A stretch of DNA of 55,144 nucleotides, taken from Pseudodesulfovibrio sp. JC047. GTDB taxonomy: Bacteria > Desulfobacterota > Desulfovibrionia > Desulfovibrionales > Desulfovibrionaceae. The stretch is taken from contig NZ_WUEH01000026.1 in the NCBI RefSeq assembly GCF_010468615.1, positions 1-55,144 on the forward strand, written 5' to 3'. Shown here in pieces: positions 8,589-16,749 of this stretch. The notes beneath the pieces were generated by a model. It made no database searches. It was not told the DNA's origin and worked only from the letters and a program-made list of their open reading frames with translations. The stretch's first letter is position 1; the number at the start of each line of letters is the position of its first letter. The position numbers and the translations under genes were made by a program.

Positions 8589-9422
8589 TTGAACAAAATA
8601 TCAATTGTCGTTCCAAGCTATAACCATTCGAAATATCTGGAAGCTTGCCTGGACTCCCTCATGTTTCAAGACTATGAAAACATGGAAATCATCATTGTTG
8701 ACGATTGCTCGACAGATGGGTCTCGGGATATTATTCAACGCTATGTGAATGATATGACGACAGAAACACGCAATTATGCCCACTCTTACAACGCAGAAAC
8801 CGACCACATCGAACGGGTCGTGCATCCCCGCTACCCGCAGGGACGTGAAATCACGGTTCTGTTCAATGAGCAGAACATGGGATCAACCGCGACATATAAT
8901 AGAGGATTCCGGGCAACAACCGGGAAATATTGTTCTTTTGTCACCTCTGACGACATCTGTCATCCACAGATGTACTCGACTCTTGTGCAACCGCTCGAAC
9001 AAAATATCGCGGATTTCGTGTATGCGGACATGTTTGTAATCGATGACGCGCGCCGGATTGTGCGTGAATTCAAACTCCCGGAATATAGCTTCAAAAAAAG
9101 CTTTTGTGACTGGTATTTATGTGGTGTCGCCACGCTGTATCGCCGCGAACTGCACGAACGATTCGGCTTTTATGATGAAAATTCCAACGCTGACGACCAT
9201 GAATGCTATCTCCGGTTCGCCATGAACGGCGCGCGGTTCCTCCATGTCCCGAAAACAGTGTATGATCACCGGAGCCACGATGATCGACAGGTTGGCCTGC
9301 ATGAACCGGCCCAGTTCGACAAGCTGTTGACCGCGTCAAAGGAATTGGTGCTCAAGGCTAGGAAACACCTGAAAAACAGCACTATTTCGGACGAAAAATC
9401 TTCCGGGGAAAAACTGTCATGA
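8589..9422 (+). CDS. Family 2 glycosyltransferase
   Basis: First gene of the 21-gene glycan run. The 277-residue protein has a GT-A fold of family GT2: N-terminal IVVPSYNHSKYLEACLDSL, nucleotide-binding IIIVDDCSTDGS, and the acidic VTSDD metal site (about residues 117-121). No membrane segment is visible, so it should act in the cytosol on a nucleotide sugar; donor and acceptor are unknown. The start codon is TTG 8589, supported by a strong AGGAGGGG 5 bases upstream; no ATG is suitably placed. Its stop overlaps the next start (ATGA). Confidence 0.88.
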   Translation: MNKISIVVPSYNHSKYLEACLDSLMFQDYENMEIIIVDDCSTDGSRDIIQRYVNDMTTETRNYAHSYNAETDHIERVVHPRYPQGREITVLFNEQNMGSTATYNRGFRATTGKYCSFVTSDDICHPQMYSTLVQPLEQNIADFVYADMFVIDDARRIVREFKLPEYSFKKSFCDWYLCGVATLYRRELHERFGFYDENSNADDHECYLRFAMNGARFLHVPKTVYDHRSHDDRQVGLHEPAQFDKLLTASKELVLKARKHLKNSTISDEKSSGEKLS

Positions 9423-10537
9423 GACGAATCCACCTCATCATTGCGGCACGCCCCAATCTCATCAAGATGGCCCCGGTGTATCATGCCGTGAGCCGCCTCG
9501 ACGGATTTGAGGTTCGGCTTATCCACACGGGTCAACATTATGACACCCCGCTGTCCGCCCAAATCATTCGGGAACTGAATCTTCCGCAGCCCGATCACAA
9601 TTTTGCCATTGGCTCGGGCACCCATGCCCAGCAGACCGCCGGGGTCATGCTGGCGTATGAAAAACTCCTCCGGGAAGAACGGCCCGACCTGTGCGTGGTG
9701 CCAGGCGACGTGAATTCCACGCTGGCCTGTGCCCTGACAGCGGCCAAACAACAGGTGCCGGTGGCGCATCTGGAAGCCGGGCTTCGAAGTCGCGACATGA
9801 CCATGCCCGAAGAAATCAACCGGATACTGACCGACCGAATTTCCTCAATTCTCTGGACCCCTTCGGAGGATGCAGACACCAATCTGCTCAATGAAGGCGT
9901 GGACCGAGAAAAAATCTTTCGCGTGGGCAACTGCATGATCGATTCACTGGTCACCATGCTGCCCACCATCCGCACGCTCGAACCGTGGAAACAGGTCCAA
10001 TGCGACCGCAAGGGATATTCGGTGGTCACATTGCATCGCCCGGGAAATGTGGATTCCCCGGACCGACTCAAGGCCATCGTGCACACGCTGATAACCATGG
10101 CTCGCCGAACACCGCTGGTCATGCCGCTGCATCCTCGGACACAGGCCCGACTCGAAGCCTGTTCCCTCTTGGAGACGCTCCGTTCCACCGAGGCCATACG
10201 GGTCATCGAGCCGCTGGGGTATCTCGAATTCATTGCTCTGGTTGAAGGATCACAGGCAATCATCACGGATTCCGGCGGGATACAGGAAGAGACATCCTAT
10301 CTGAACATCCCCTGCCTGACCCTGCGCCCCAATACGGAGCGGCCGATCACCTGCACACTCGGCACCAACCGTCTGGTGGATCTGGACTCGCTTGAAACCG
10401 CCCATGCGCAGGCCGTGGGAAGCCGTGCCGTGCCTCGAAAACCCATCCCATTGTGGGACGGCAAAGCCGGAATGAGAATTGCAAAAACTTTGACGGATAC
10501 TTTTTTTCACCACGAACCGACTGGATACGCATCATGA
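9419..10537 (+). CDS. wecB: UDP-N-acetylglucosamine 2-epimerase (non-hydrolysing type)
   Basis: Interconverts UDP-GlcNAc-type and UDP-ManNAc-type sugars. The 372-residue GT-B-fold protein shows HTGQHYD, VPGDVNST, the active-site acids HLEAGLRS and PEEINR, TLHRPGNVD, and the nucleotide-binding TDSGGIQEE. TLHRPGNVD rather than GHRRE places it in the variant seen in many polysaccharide loci. It could also act on a 2,3-diacetamido sugar (WbpI-type role), which would link it to the WbpB/E/D-like genes at 33414-36227; sequence alone does not separate these. It overlaps both neighbours by 4 bases. Confidence 0.92.
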   Translation: MRRIHLIIAARPNLIKMAPVYHAVSRLDGFEVRLIHTGQHYDTPLSAQIIRELNLPQPDHNFAIGSGTHAQQTAGVMLAYEKLLREERPDLCVVPGDVNSTLACALTAAKQQVPVAHLEAGLRSRDMTMPEEINRILTDRISSILWTPSEDADTNLLNEGVDREKIFRVGNCMIDSLVTMLPTIRTLEPWKQVQCDRKGYSVVTLHRPGNVDSPDRLKAIVHTLITMARRTPLVMPLHPRTQARLEACSLLETLRSTEAIRVIEPLGYLEFIALVEGSQAIITDSGGIQEETSYLNIPCLTLRPNTERPITCTLGTNRLVDLDSLETAHAQAVGSRAVPRKPIPLWDGKAGMRIAKTLTDTFFHHEPTGYAS

Positions 10538-11613
10538 AAAGACCGCTTCGAATATTATTCATTCACAAGGACCCCTGTTCCAGGGCGTACAAGGAAGCCG
10601 TCTCCCTCAAACGGATGGGGCACACCATCGACCTGGCTTGCGAAGCACTTGATGACCACCCGGACATTCGGAATTCACTGGACAAAATCTATACATATTC
10701 CACGCTGGACGAGCTGGCGGCCATTATCCGCGCCGGGCACTGGGACATCATTCACGGCCACAACGAGCCGAACGAACCGACCGAAGTGGCCATCAGAAAC
10801 GCCAACAGCTGTCCCGTGGTCTTTGATTGCCACGATTTCAGGGGACTCCGCCAAAAGCTTGACGACCGGGAAAAAGTGACCGAGCGATGCTGTTTCGAAG
10901 AAAGTGACGGTGTCATTGTGGTCAGCGACCGGATGGTGCAGGTGGTCAATCAGTATTACGCCCCCAAAACCACCATTGCCCTGCCCTGTTTCTGTCTGAC
11001 CAGTGAAATGCAACGGGTCTTCAAGGACAAGCTACCCGGCAATCACATGGTCTATCAGGGCATGTTGCTGGACGCGGGCATCTATCCGTTGGAATATCGG
11101 AATTATCATCCGTTCTTCAAGGATTTCACGGAAAACGGCATTGACGTGCATGTCTATTGTTCCCACTTCAACCCCCGGGTGCAGGGAACCTACATCGACT
11201 TGCAAAACGCCACGGACCGGTTCCATTTTCACCACTACATGCCGTATGCGGACCTGCTTGAAGACATGAGCCAGTACCAATGGGGACTGACGGCCTTCAA
11301 CGTCGCGGAAATCACCGAAGAAAAACGGCTGACTTTCCTGAATTCCATTCTGCCGAACAAACTGTTCGACTACCTGTTTTCCGGGGTTACTCCCATTGTC
11401 TGCAACAACGAAACCGCCGGGGCATGGGTCGAAGAACACGACCTCGGCTATTACGCCCGCACCGAAGCGGAGATGCTGGACATCATGCTCAACGAACCAC
11501 CCAAGCCGCTCATGGAGGACGTGAGCCGTATCAGCATGGAAAAACACACCAAAATCGTTCAAGATCTCTATTACACCATTCTTGCCGACCGGCAGGGACA
11601 ATCCCGGAGCTAG
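10534..11613 (+). CDS. GT-B (family 4-like) glycosyltransferase
   Basis: A 359-residue cytosolic protein with the two-lobed GT-B pattern: N-terminal RILFIHKDPCSRAYKEA, WDIIHGHNEPNE and VVFDCHDF, and a C-terminal lobe with LPNKLFDYLFSGVTPIVCNN, typical of the donor-binding region of GT4 enzymes. Substrate unknown. ATG 10534 overlaps the wecB stop (ATGA). An 81-base-longer open frame exists upstream but lies inside wecB. The next gene starts 3 bases after its stop. Confidence 0.8.
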   Translation: MKRPLRILFIHKDPCSRAYKEAVSLKRMGHTIDLACEALDDHPDIRNSLDKIYTYSTLDELAAIIRAGHWDIIHGHNEPNEPTEVAIRNANSCPVVFDCHDFRGLRQKLDDREKVTERCCFEESDGVIVVSDRMVQVVNQYYAPKTTIALPCFCLTSEMQRVFKDKLPGNHMVYQGMLLDAGIYPLEYRNYHPFFKDFTENGIDVHVYCSHFNPRVQGTYIDLQNATDRFHFHHYMPYADLLEDMSQYQWGLTAFNVAEITEEKRLTFLNSILPNKLFDYLFSGVTPIVCNNETAGAWVEEHDLGYYARTEAEMLDIMLNEPPKPLMEDVSRISMEKHTKIVQDLYYTILADRQGQSRS

Positions 11614-11616
11614 GTC

Positions 11617-12483
11617 ATGTCACTCGTCCAATGCCAGACACCCAAAAACACGGCCAGCCCGACGCGTCCCCTGACCGTCGTGCCAAAGCCGGTCACGGCC
11701 AAAACACCGACGTTCCCGAACACGATAGAACGGATGAAACACGACATCCTGCACACGTATTTTTCATATCGGGAAACAGACATGAACGCCTGGGCCAAAG
11801 ACTTTCCCGGAGACAGGGACAAGATCGTGGTTCACATCGCGGCCCGATCCGGGTCCACCCGGTTGCCGCGCAAGAACATCGAACCGATCAACGGAAAGCC
11901 ACTGATCGCGTACACCATCGAGACGGCCAAGGCCCTGGATATCGATCGGATCATCGTGAATACGGACGACGAGGAATTCGCTGAAATCGCCCGCCATTAC
12001 GGGGCGGAAACGCCATTTCTCCGCCCTGCACCACTGAGCACCAGCGACTCGCCCCCGGGCCTGTCTTCGTACTACGCATTCCGCTCTCTGCTGGAGGAAG
12101 GGTATGGCATCAAGTCTTTCATCGATCTGTATCCGACCACGCCATTCCGCAATGCAAAGACCCTGAAAACGTACATCGCGGCCATGCAGAAATATGGCAA
12201 TGTCAGCACCGGCGTTTTCCCGGAAGTCTGTTGCAACGCGCTCTTTTCGGACGGCACCCATGTTCCGGTTGCGATCAGTTCTCTCGAACAGAAATCCTCC
12301 ATCCAGTACACGCCCATTTCCACATTTCTGGGGCACAACGTCATTCCGGCCGAACGCCCGGCATCCGTGGTTTTTCCCATTACCAACCCGTTGGAACTCA
12401 TCGACATCGACACCAGACACGATCTGGAACTGGCCGAATACGCCGTGCGCAACAATCTCTATGACTTTGGCAGGGACCAATGA
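11617..12483 (+). CDS. CMP-nonulosonate cytidylyltransferase (NeuA/PseF/LegF-like)
   Basis: Predicted to activate a sialic-acid-like nonulosonic acid with CTP, giving the CMP-sugar donor. The core has AARSGSTRLPRKNIEPINGKP (split motif: AARSGSTRLPRK, then IEPINGKPLIAYTIE), VNTDDEEFAEIA, DLYPTTPFR and the ending NPLELIDIDTRHDLELAE. Homologues usually begin just before the AARSGS motif; here about 70 residues precede it, rich in Thr, Pro and Lys. ATG 11617 has GGAGCTAGG 3 bases upstream and fits the operon spacing. ATG 11734 or 11782 would give a normal-length enzyme, so the start is uncertain. Confidence 0.85.
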   Translation: MSLVQCQTPKNTASPTRPLTVVPKPVTAKTPTFPNTIERMKHDILHTYFSYRETDMNAWAKDFPGDRDKIVVHIAARSGSTRLPRKNIEPINGKPLIAYTIETAKALDIDRIIVNTDDEEFAEIARHYGAETPFLRPAPLSTSDSPPGLSSYYAFRSLLEEGYGIKSFIDLYPTTPFRNAKTLKTYIAAMQKYGNVSTGVFPEVCCNALFSDGTHVPVAISSLEQKSSIQYTPISTFLGHNVIPAERPASVVFPITNPLELIDIDTRHDLELAEYAVRNNLYDFGRDQ

Positions 12484-13304
12484 ACGTCTTCATTTCCATA
12501 GGCCGACACTCCTTCCGAGAACAGGAACTCGTCCTTGATTCACAGCTGGCTCACAGTATCATGACCACCTGCCTTCGAGAGCTGCACACCGCCGGATTGC
12601 AGGTCACCGGCATGGTCCATCTTCGATCAACGCCCATGGGGCCATTCGAATCCTTTGACCTTCCCATGGAATCCTTTGTTCATGAGGAACGGTTGCACAG
12701 TGAAATCGCGGCCATCCGGGAAATGGCACTTCATTCGCCGCACGAACCGACCATGATCGTCCGGCCATTCATGGGCTGGACCCCGGCACCCCGGCTGCGG
12801 CAATTGGCCGAAATCGCCGGGACACACGCTTGTCCGTGCCTGTCCCTGCTCAAACAGGATGCCCAGCAACATATCGGGTGGAATCTGATGGAACAGGACC
12901 GGGCCAATCTGGTAAACGGAGCGTTGACATGGACACAATCCCCATTGTTCATTCCGCACCCATTCCGACAAAAACACCCGCAGTACACGGACTATTTCAA
13001 CTGGCCGGATGCCTTTGGCGGAAGTCAGTATCTGCCGGACCTGTCCTATTTTGACGGGACCATGCTCACCCTTGACCCGCAGACCCTTTCCACCCACACT
13101 GTGCATGAAGATCGGTCCTTTTTCCAAACGGCACAGACCGTGACCTATGATGAAGAAAACCGGGAAGACAGACCGTTTCATGAACATCTGGGACTCTTTC
13201 GACTGAATGACTCGCTGCCCTGCGACCTGACCCTGATCCGAAAGATGCTGCATCTGTACGAACAACAACCGACCATCCCGGAGCACACGGCAGCGGCCTC
13301 ATAA
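12480..13304 (+). CDS. Unknown protein of the glycan operon
   Basis: A 274-residue soluble protein that I do not recognise. It has no signal peptide, membrane segment or clear catalytic motif. Some stretches (TMIVRPFMGWTPAPRLRQLAEIA, followed by a region ending in HPQYTDYFNWPD) recall the middle of nucleotidyltransferase-fold enzymes such as NeuA, but the N-terminal nucleotide-binding signature is missing. It is rich in His and Pro. It overlaps the cytidylyltransferase gene by 4 bases and its codon use looks like the neighbours, so it is very likely a real gene acting in the same pathway. Confidence 0.7.
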   Translation: MNVFISIGRHSFREQELVLDSQLAHSIMTTCLRELHTAGLQVTGMVHLRSTPMGPFESFDLPMESFVHEERLHSEIAAIREMALHSPHEPTMIVRPFMGWTPAPRLRQLAEIAGTHACPCLSLLKQDAQQHIGWNLMEQDRANLVNGALTWTQSPLFIPHPFRQKHPQYTDYFNWPDAFGGSQYLPDLSYFDGTMLTLDPQTLSTHTVHEDRSFFQTAQTVTYDEENREDRPFHEHLGLFRLNDSLPCDLTLIRKMLHLYEQQPTIPEHTAAAS

Positions 13305-13339
13305 CACCGACACCGTTCGACGCAAGATATTGGACTCAT

Positions 13340-14137
13340 ATGCGATATTCGAAAAAAGACATCTGCTCGGCGTACACGAAACTGGGCGTCACCCACGGAA
13401 AGACCGTCCTGCTCAAGTCGGACATCCGGCCTTTGGGACTGTATACGCCCGCAGAAAAGGAAACCGTGGTGCAGGCCCACATTTCGGTGCTGTGCGACCT
13501 CATCGATCTGTCCGAAGGGACACTGGTGGTCAATGCGGGATCACCGAGCCTGTGCAATACGAACACGCCGTATGATCCGGCCCACACCCCCTGTGAAATG
13601 GGCGTGTTGTCCGAACAGGTTCGCACCCTGCCCGGAGCGGTCCGCACTCAGCATCCCTTTTACTCCTATGCTGCGGTGGGCAAGAACGCCGACTTTTTCT
13701 GCGGTCCCGGGGCCAGAGGGGTGTTTGGTCTCAACACCCCCAAACAACGGCTGATCGATGCGAACGCGTTGTTTGTCAGTGTGGGACTCCACCCGCGCCT
13801 GACCAGTGCGGTGGTGCATCAGGTTGAACTGATGATGGGTGTTCCATATCGGTACACCAAGGAATTTCTCCATCCCATCGTCACGGAGACCGGCATAGAG
13901 AACCAACCGTTTTACTTACACGTCCTCAGGCGGGAATGTTCCATACAGCGAGACCTCAATGCCAAGATTTTTGCGTATTACGAACAGGAACACGCACTTG
14001 CCTCGGCCACACTGGGCATGGGAAATGTGTACTCCCTGTCCATGGGGACGTACTATGCAACCACCCAAAAGGCCTTTCTCGACGACCTCTTTGTCTGGCT
14101 CAAGGAAGAACCACAGAAAAAAAGCTACAGGATATAA
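13340..14137 (+). CDS. AAC(3)-family N-acyltransferase
   Basis: A 265-residue member of the aminoglycoside 3-N-acetyltransferase (antibiotic NAT) family. The hallmark GAVRTQHPFYSYAAVGKNA is present at about residues 97-115, matching the family's RSxHPxxSxxAxG. In polysaccharide loci such proteins acylate amino sugars rather than drugs; I infer that role here. The usual acyl donor is a CoA thioester, but a carrier protein starts 2 bases downstream, so the donor could be acyl- or aminoacyl-carrier protein. No good Shine-Dalgarno precedes ATG 13340. Confidence 0.82.
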   Translation: MRYSKKDICSAYTKLGVTHGKTVLLKSDIRPLGLYTPAEKETVVQAHISVLCDLIDLSEGTLVVNAGSPSLCNTNTPYDPAHTPCEMGVLSEQVRTLPGAVRTQHPFYSYAAVGKNADFFCGPGARGVFGLNTPKQRLIDANALFVSVGLHPRLTSAVVHQVELMMGVPYRYTKEFLHPIVTETGIENQPFYLHVLRRECSIQRDLNAKIFAYYEQEHALASATLGMGNVYSLSMGTYYATTQKAFLDDLFVWLKEEPQKKSYRI

Positions 14138-14139
14138 CC

Positions 14140-14388
14140 ATGAAGAATCACACCCCAAACGCCACCGTCGAACAGGTCTGCGCCATCCTCACCCCACTCT
14201 TTTCAGAGCCCGTGGGACCAGACGCGTCCACCATCACGCTCAAGGAATGGGACAGTCTGAAATATCTGGAAATCGTCGGCGCGCTTGAAGATCAACTGGC
14301 CGTGGAATTCACTGCTCAGGAGCTACTCAGGCTCTCCTCGGTGCGAGAAATTGTCACAGTCCTTCATTCCAAAGACCACGCGGAATAA
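14140..14388 (+). CDS. Acyl/peptidyl carrier protein
   Basis: A small acidic four-helix carrier protein of 82 residues. The phosphopantetheine attachment site is Ser39 in EWDSLKYLEIV. It begins 2 bases after the acyltransferase and is followed 4 bases later by the sulfotransferase and then the adenylation enzyme. An adenylation enzyme plus stand-alone carrier protein is the arrangement of DltA-DltC and of NRPS-like loading modules. I infer that it carries an activated amino acid or other acyl group for transfer to a sugar. No phosphopantetheinyl transferase is in the window, so one encoded elsewhere must serve it. Confidence 0.9.
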   Translation: MKNHTPNATVEQVCAILTPLFSEPVGPDASTITLKEWDSLKYLEIVGALEDQLAVEFTAQELLRLSSVREIVTVLHSKDHAE

Positions 14389-14392
14389 CGTC

Positions 14393-15250
14393 ATGAATCG
14401 CTGTGCCCCCACATTCGTCGTCAGCACCGGACGGTGCGCCACCACCCTGCTCGGACTCTTTCTGAACGCGGACGATTCGTCACTCGCGCTCAACGAAGGA
14501 CAACTCCGCGACGTGCACAGCCAAGGACCGCAGATCCTTCCCGCTTTGACACTGGAAAACCGGCTAGCGTATGAACAGCCCGCACTGGCCGCCGATATCC
14601 TTCGCGAAAAACGGCTGCCACAGATTCGCGAGCTGATCGAACAAAAAGCCCTGACCCATTTCGTTGAAATCGCCTATTACTATAGTCCATTTGTGGCCGC
14701 TCTGAGAACGATTTTCCCGGAATCAAAACTCCTCTTCATCCACCGGGATGGCCGCGACTTCGTCCGATCTGCCTACGTCGATGAAGTGCCCGATCCCATG
14801 CCGGTCGGGTACCTTGATCCCCGGCCACTGCATCCGGTGGAACGGTACGTGGCCATGGGCCGACTGGCTCCCACACCGGAAGCACCGGACGCGGCCAGAT
14901 GGGAACACTTTTCGCCCTTTGAAAAAAACGTCTGGCTCTGGGCGGAAACCAACCGCATCATCCGGGACGGATTGACGACCTGGCCGTCGGATGCCGTCCT
15001 GACCATGCCCATGCACCGTATGGTCACCCCCGAAGGACTGGTCGAGATCGCCGATTTTCTGGACATGGACCGCTCCCTCTCCCAAGCCTCAACCCTGCTC
15101 GAAACCAAGGTCAACGCCCGAAAATCCCGCGTCCTGCCCCATTGGACCCAGTGGGACGAGACGCTCAGGACACAGTTCAAAGCATTGGGACAGGACATGC
15201 TCCAGACGCTCGGGTATGCGACCGACGCACCATGGACGGTGTCGCGATGA
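14393..15250 (+). CDS. Sulfotransferase family protein
   Basis: A 285-residue P-loop sulfotransferase using PAPS. The 5'-phosphosulfate loop is FVVSTGRCATTLLGLFLN near the N-terminus (residues 7-24), a close variant of GxxRSGTTxL. The 3'-phosphate motif is FIHRDGRDFVRSAY about 110 residues later. It has no membrane segment, so it should act in the cytosol on a nucleotide sugar, lipid- or protein-linked glycan, or the carrier-bound group. ATG 14393 follows the carrier stop by 4 bases. Its stop overlaps the next start (ATGATG). PAPS would have to come from genes outside the window. Confidence 0.85.
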   Translation: MNRCAPTFVVSTGRCATTLLGLFLNADDSSLALNEGQLRDVHSQGPQILPALTLENRLAYEQPALAADILREKRLPQIRELIEQKALTHFVEIAYYYSPFVAALRTIFPESKLLFIHRDGRDFVRSAYVDEVPDPMPVGYLDPRPLHPVERYVAMGRLAPTPEAPDAARWEHFSPFEKNVWLWAETNRIIRDGLTTWPSDAVLTMPMHRMVTPEGLVEIADFLDMDRSLSQASTLLETKVNARKSRVLPHWTQWDETLRTQFKALGQDMLQTLGYATDAPWTVSR

Positions 15251-16749
15251 TGCTCCCCGAACGGTTTGCCCACACGGTTCGCACTGTGGAGGACGCTCCG
15301 GCGATCATCACGCCGACGCAGACATATTCCTTTGCCGCGTTGCACCACCGGGCCACCCAAACAGCCGCAGCTCTGGCCGAACAGGGCATCGGGCCGGGGC
15401 ATCGCGTGGCCATTCGCATGACCCGGGGCTTCGATTTTCTCGCGTGCATGGTCGGTGTCATGCTCTCCGGCGCGGCGTATACTCCTCTTGATGCACATCT
15501 GCCAACGCCCTATATCGCGACAATTCTCACCCAACTTTCCCCGGACCTGACCGTGATCGAGCCGGGTATCCCGGCCATCGGCAACGGTCCGACCTGTCTG
15601 TTTGACGACCTGGCATCGGACCGCCCATTTCAGGCGATTCCACCCCAAAAAGACGCGCCCGCATATATCATTTTTACCAGCGGCTCGACCGGAATCCCCA
15701 AGGGCGTTGTCATTTCCCACGGCGCACTCAGCCATTTCACGGACTGGTGCCTGACCGAATTCAGACCATACGCCCGAAAACCGCTGCTCAATGTGGCGAA
15801 TTTCTCCTTTGACCAATCCGTACTCGACATCGTCATGCTGTTGGCAGCGGGATCGCCCATGGTCTGTCTTCCCGGCGCACCCACCATCATGGACATCGTG
15901 GGGGCCATGAACCGTCATGCCGTGGCCTTTGTGTCCACCGTGCCGAGCACCTTCAGCATCCTGCTCTCCGCCGGAGCGATTTTGCGCCGATTTCCACTCG
16001 ACCACCTTGAATGCGTGGTGCTCGGTGGAGCGGCTTTTCCCGAAAGCACGAGGCACCAACTCTTTGACTGGAAACCCTCGCTCGATGTGTACAATCTGTA
16101 TGGGCCGACCGAGGCAACGGTCTATTGTCTGTTCCAGAAAGTGACGGTCGAAACCCGGTCACCACACCCCACGGTTGCCCTCGGTGTGCCATTCCCCGAA
16201 ATGCACGCGCACCTGATCGACAGGGATGATTCCCTGCTCACCAATGCTCCGGCTGACGGCGAACTGGTGCTCGAAGGACCGCAGCTCATGACCGAATACC
16301 ACGGCAGTCCGCAGGCGACACAGACCGCCACCACGGTCACGACCCCGGAACTCCGGAACCGCCGCGTCTATCGGACTGGCGACATGGTCCACCGAGATGC
16401 TCATGGCACCCTCTTTTTTGCAGGCCGTGGAGATGATACGGTCAAGACCAGAGGCTACCGGGTCAGCCTTCTCTCACTGGAACACGCCGCCCATGCTGTG
16501 CCCGGAGTGCTGGAGGCCTCGGCCATCGCCATTCCTGATCCCGCCGTGGAAAACCGACTGGTTCTCTGTGTCACCATGATCCCGAAAACCGATATTTCGA
16601 CACACACCATCTCGGAACACTTGAAAAATGCGCTGCCAAGTTACATGCTCCCCAAGGACATTCTCACTTTCGACGCGCTGCCCAAAAATACGTCCGGAAA
16701 AATCGACAAGAAGCGTCTCATCCGCCACGCAATGAAGGATACACAATGA
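15247..16749 (+). CDS. Stand-alone amino acid adenylation enzyme (DltA-like)
   Basis: A 500-residue ANL-superfamily adenylating enzyme. Core motifs are in order: FTSGSTGIPKG (residues 143-153), NFSFDQSV (185-192), NLYGPTEAT (283-291), YRTGDMV, GRGDDTVKTRGYRV and the C-terminal NTSGKIDKKRL with the catalytic Lys. Asp189 in FDQS corresponds to the residue that holds the substrate alpha-amino group in NRPS and DltA enzymes, pointing to an amino acid substrate. There is no fused carrier domain, so the carrier protein two genes upstream is the likely partner. ATG 15247 overlaps the sulfotransferase stop. The longer frame from 15142 lies within that gene. Confidence 0.88.
   Translation: MMLPERFAHTVRTVEDAPAIITPTQTYSFAALHHRATQTAAALAEQGIGPGHRVAIRMTRGFDFLACMVGVMLSGAAYTPLDAHLPTPYIATILTQLSPDLTVIEPGIPAIGNGPTCLFDDLASDRPFQAIPPQKDAPAYIIFTSGSTGIPKGVVISHGALSHFTDWCLTEFRPYARKPLLNVANFSFDQSVLDIVMLLAAGSPMVCLPGAPTIMDIVGAMNRHAVAFVSTVPSTFSILLSAGAILRRFPLDHLECVVLGGAAFPESTRHQLFDWKPSLDVYNLYGPTEATVYCLFQKVTVETRSPHPTVALGVPFPEMHAHLIDRDDSLLTNAPADGELVLEGPQLMTEYHGSPQATQTATTVTTPELRNRRVYRTGDMVHRDAHGTLFFAGRGDDTVKTRGYRVSLLSLEHAAHAVPGVLEASAIAIPDPAVENRLVLCVTMIPKTDISTHTISEHLKNALPSYMLPKDILTFDALPKNTSGKIDKKRLIRHAMKDTQ

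Noticed and set aside
13340-14137. Aminoglycoside resistance gene
   Set aside because: Although in the AAC(3) family, it sits inside a glycan operon beside a carrier protein; sugar N-acylation is the more likely role.
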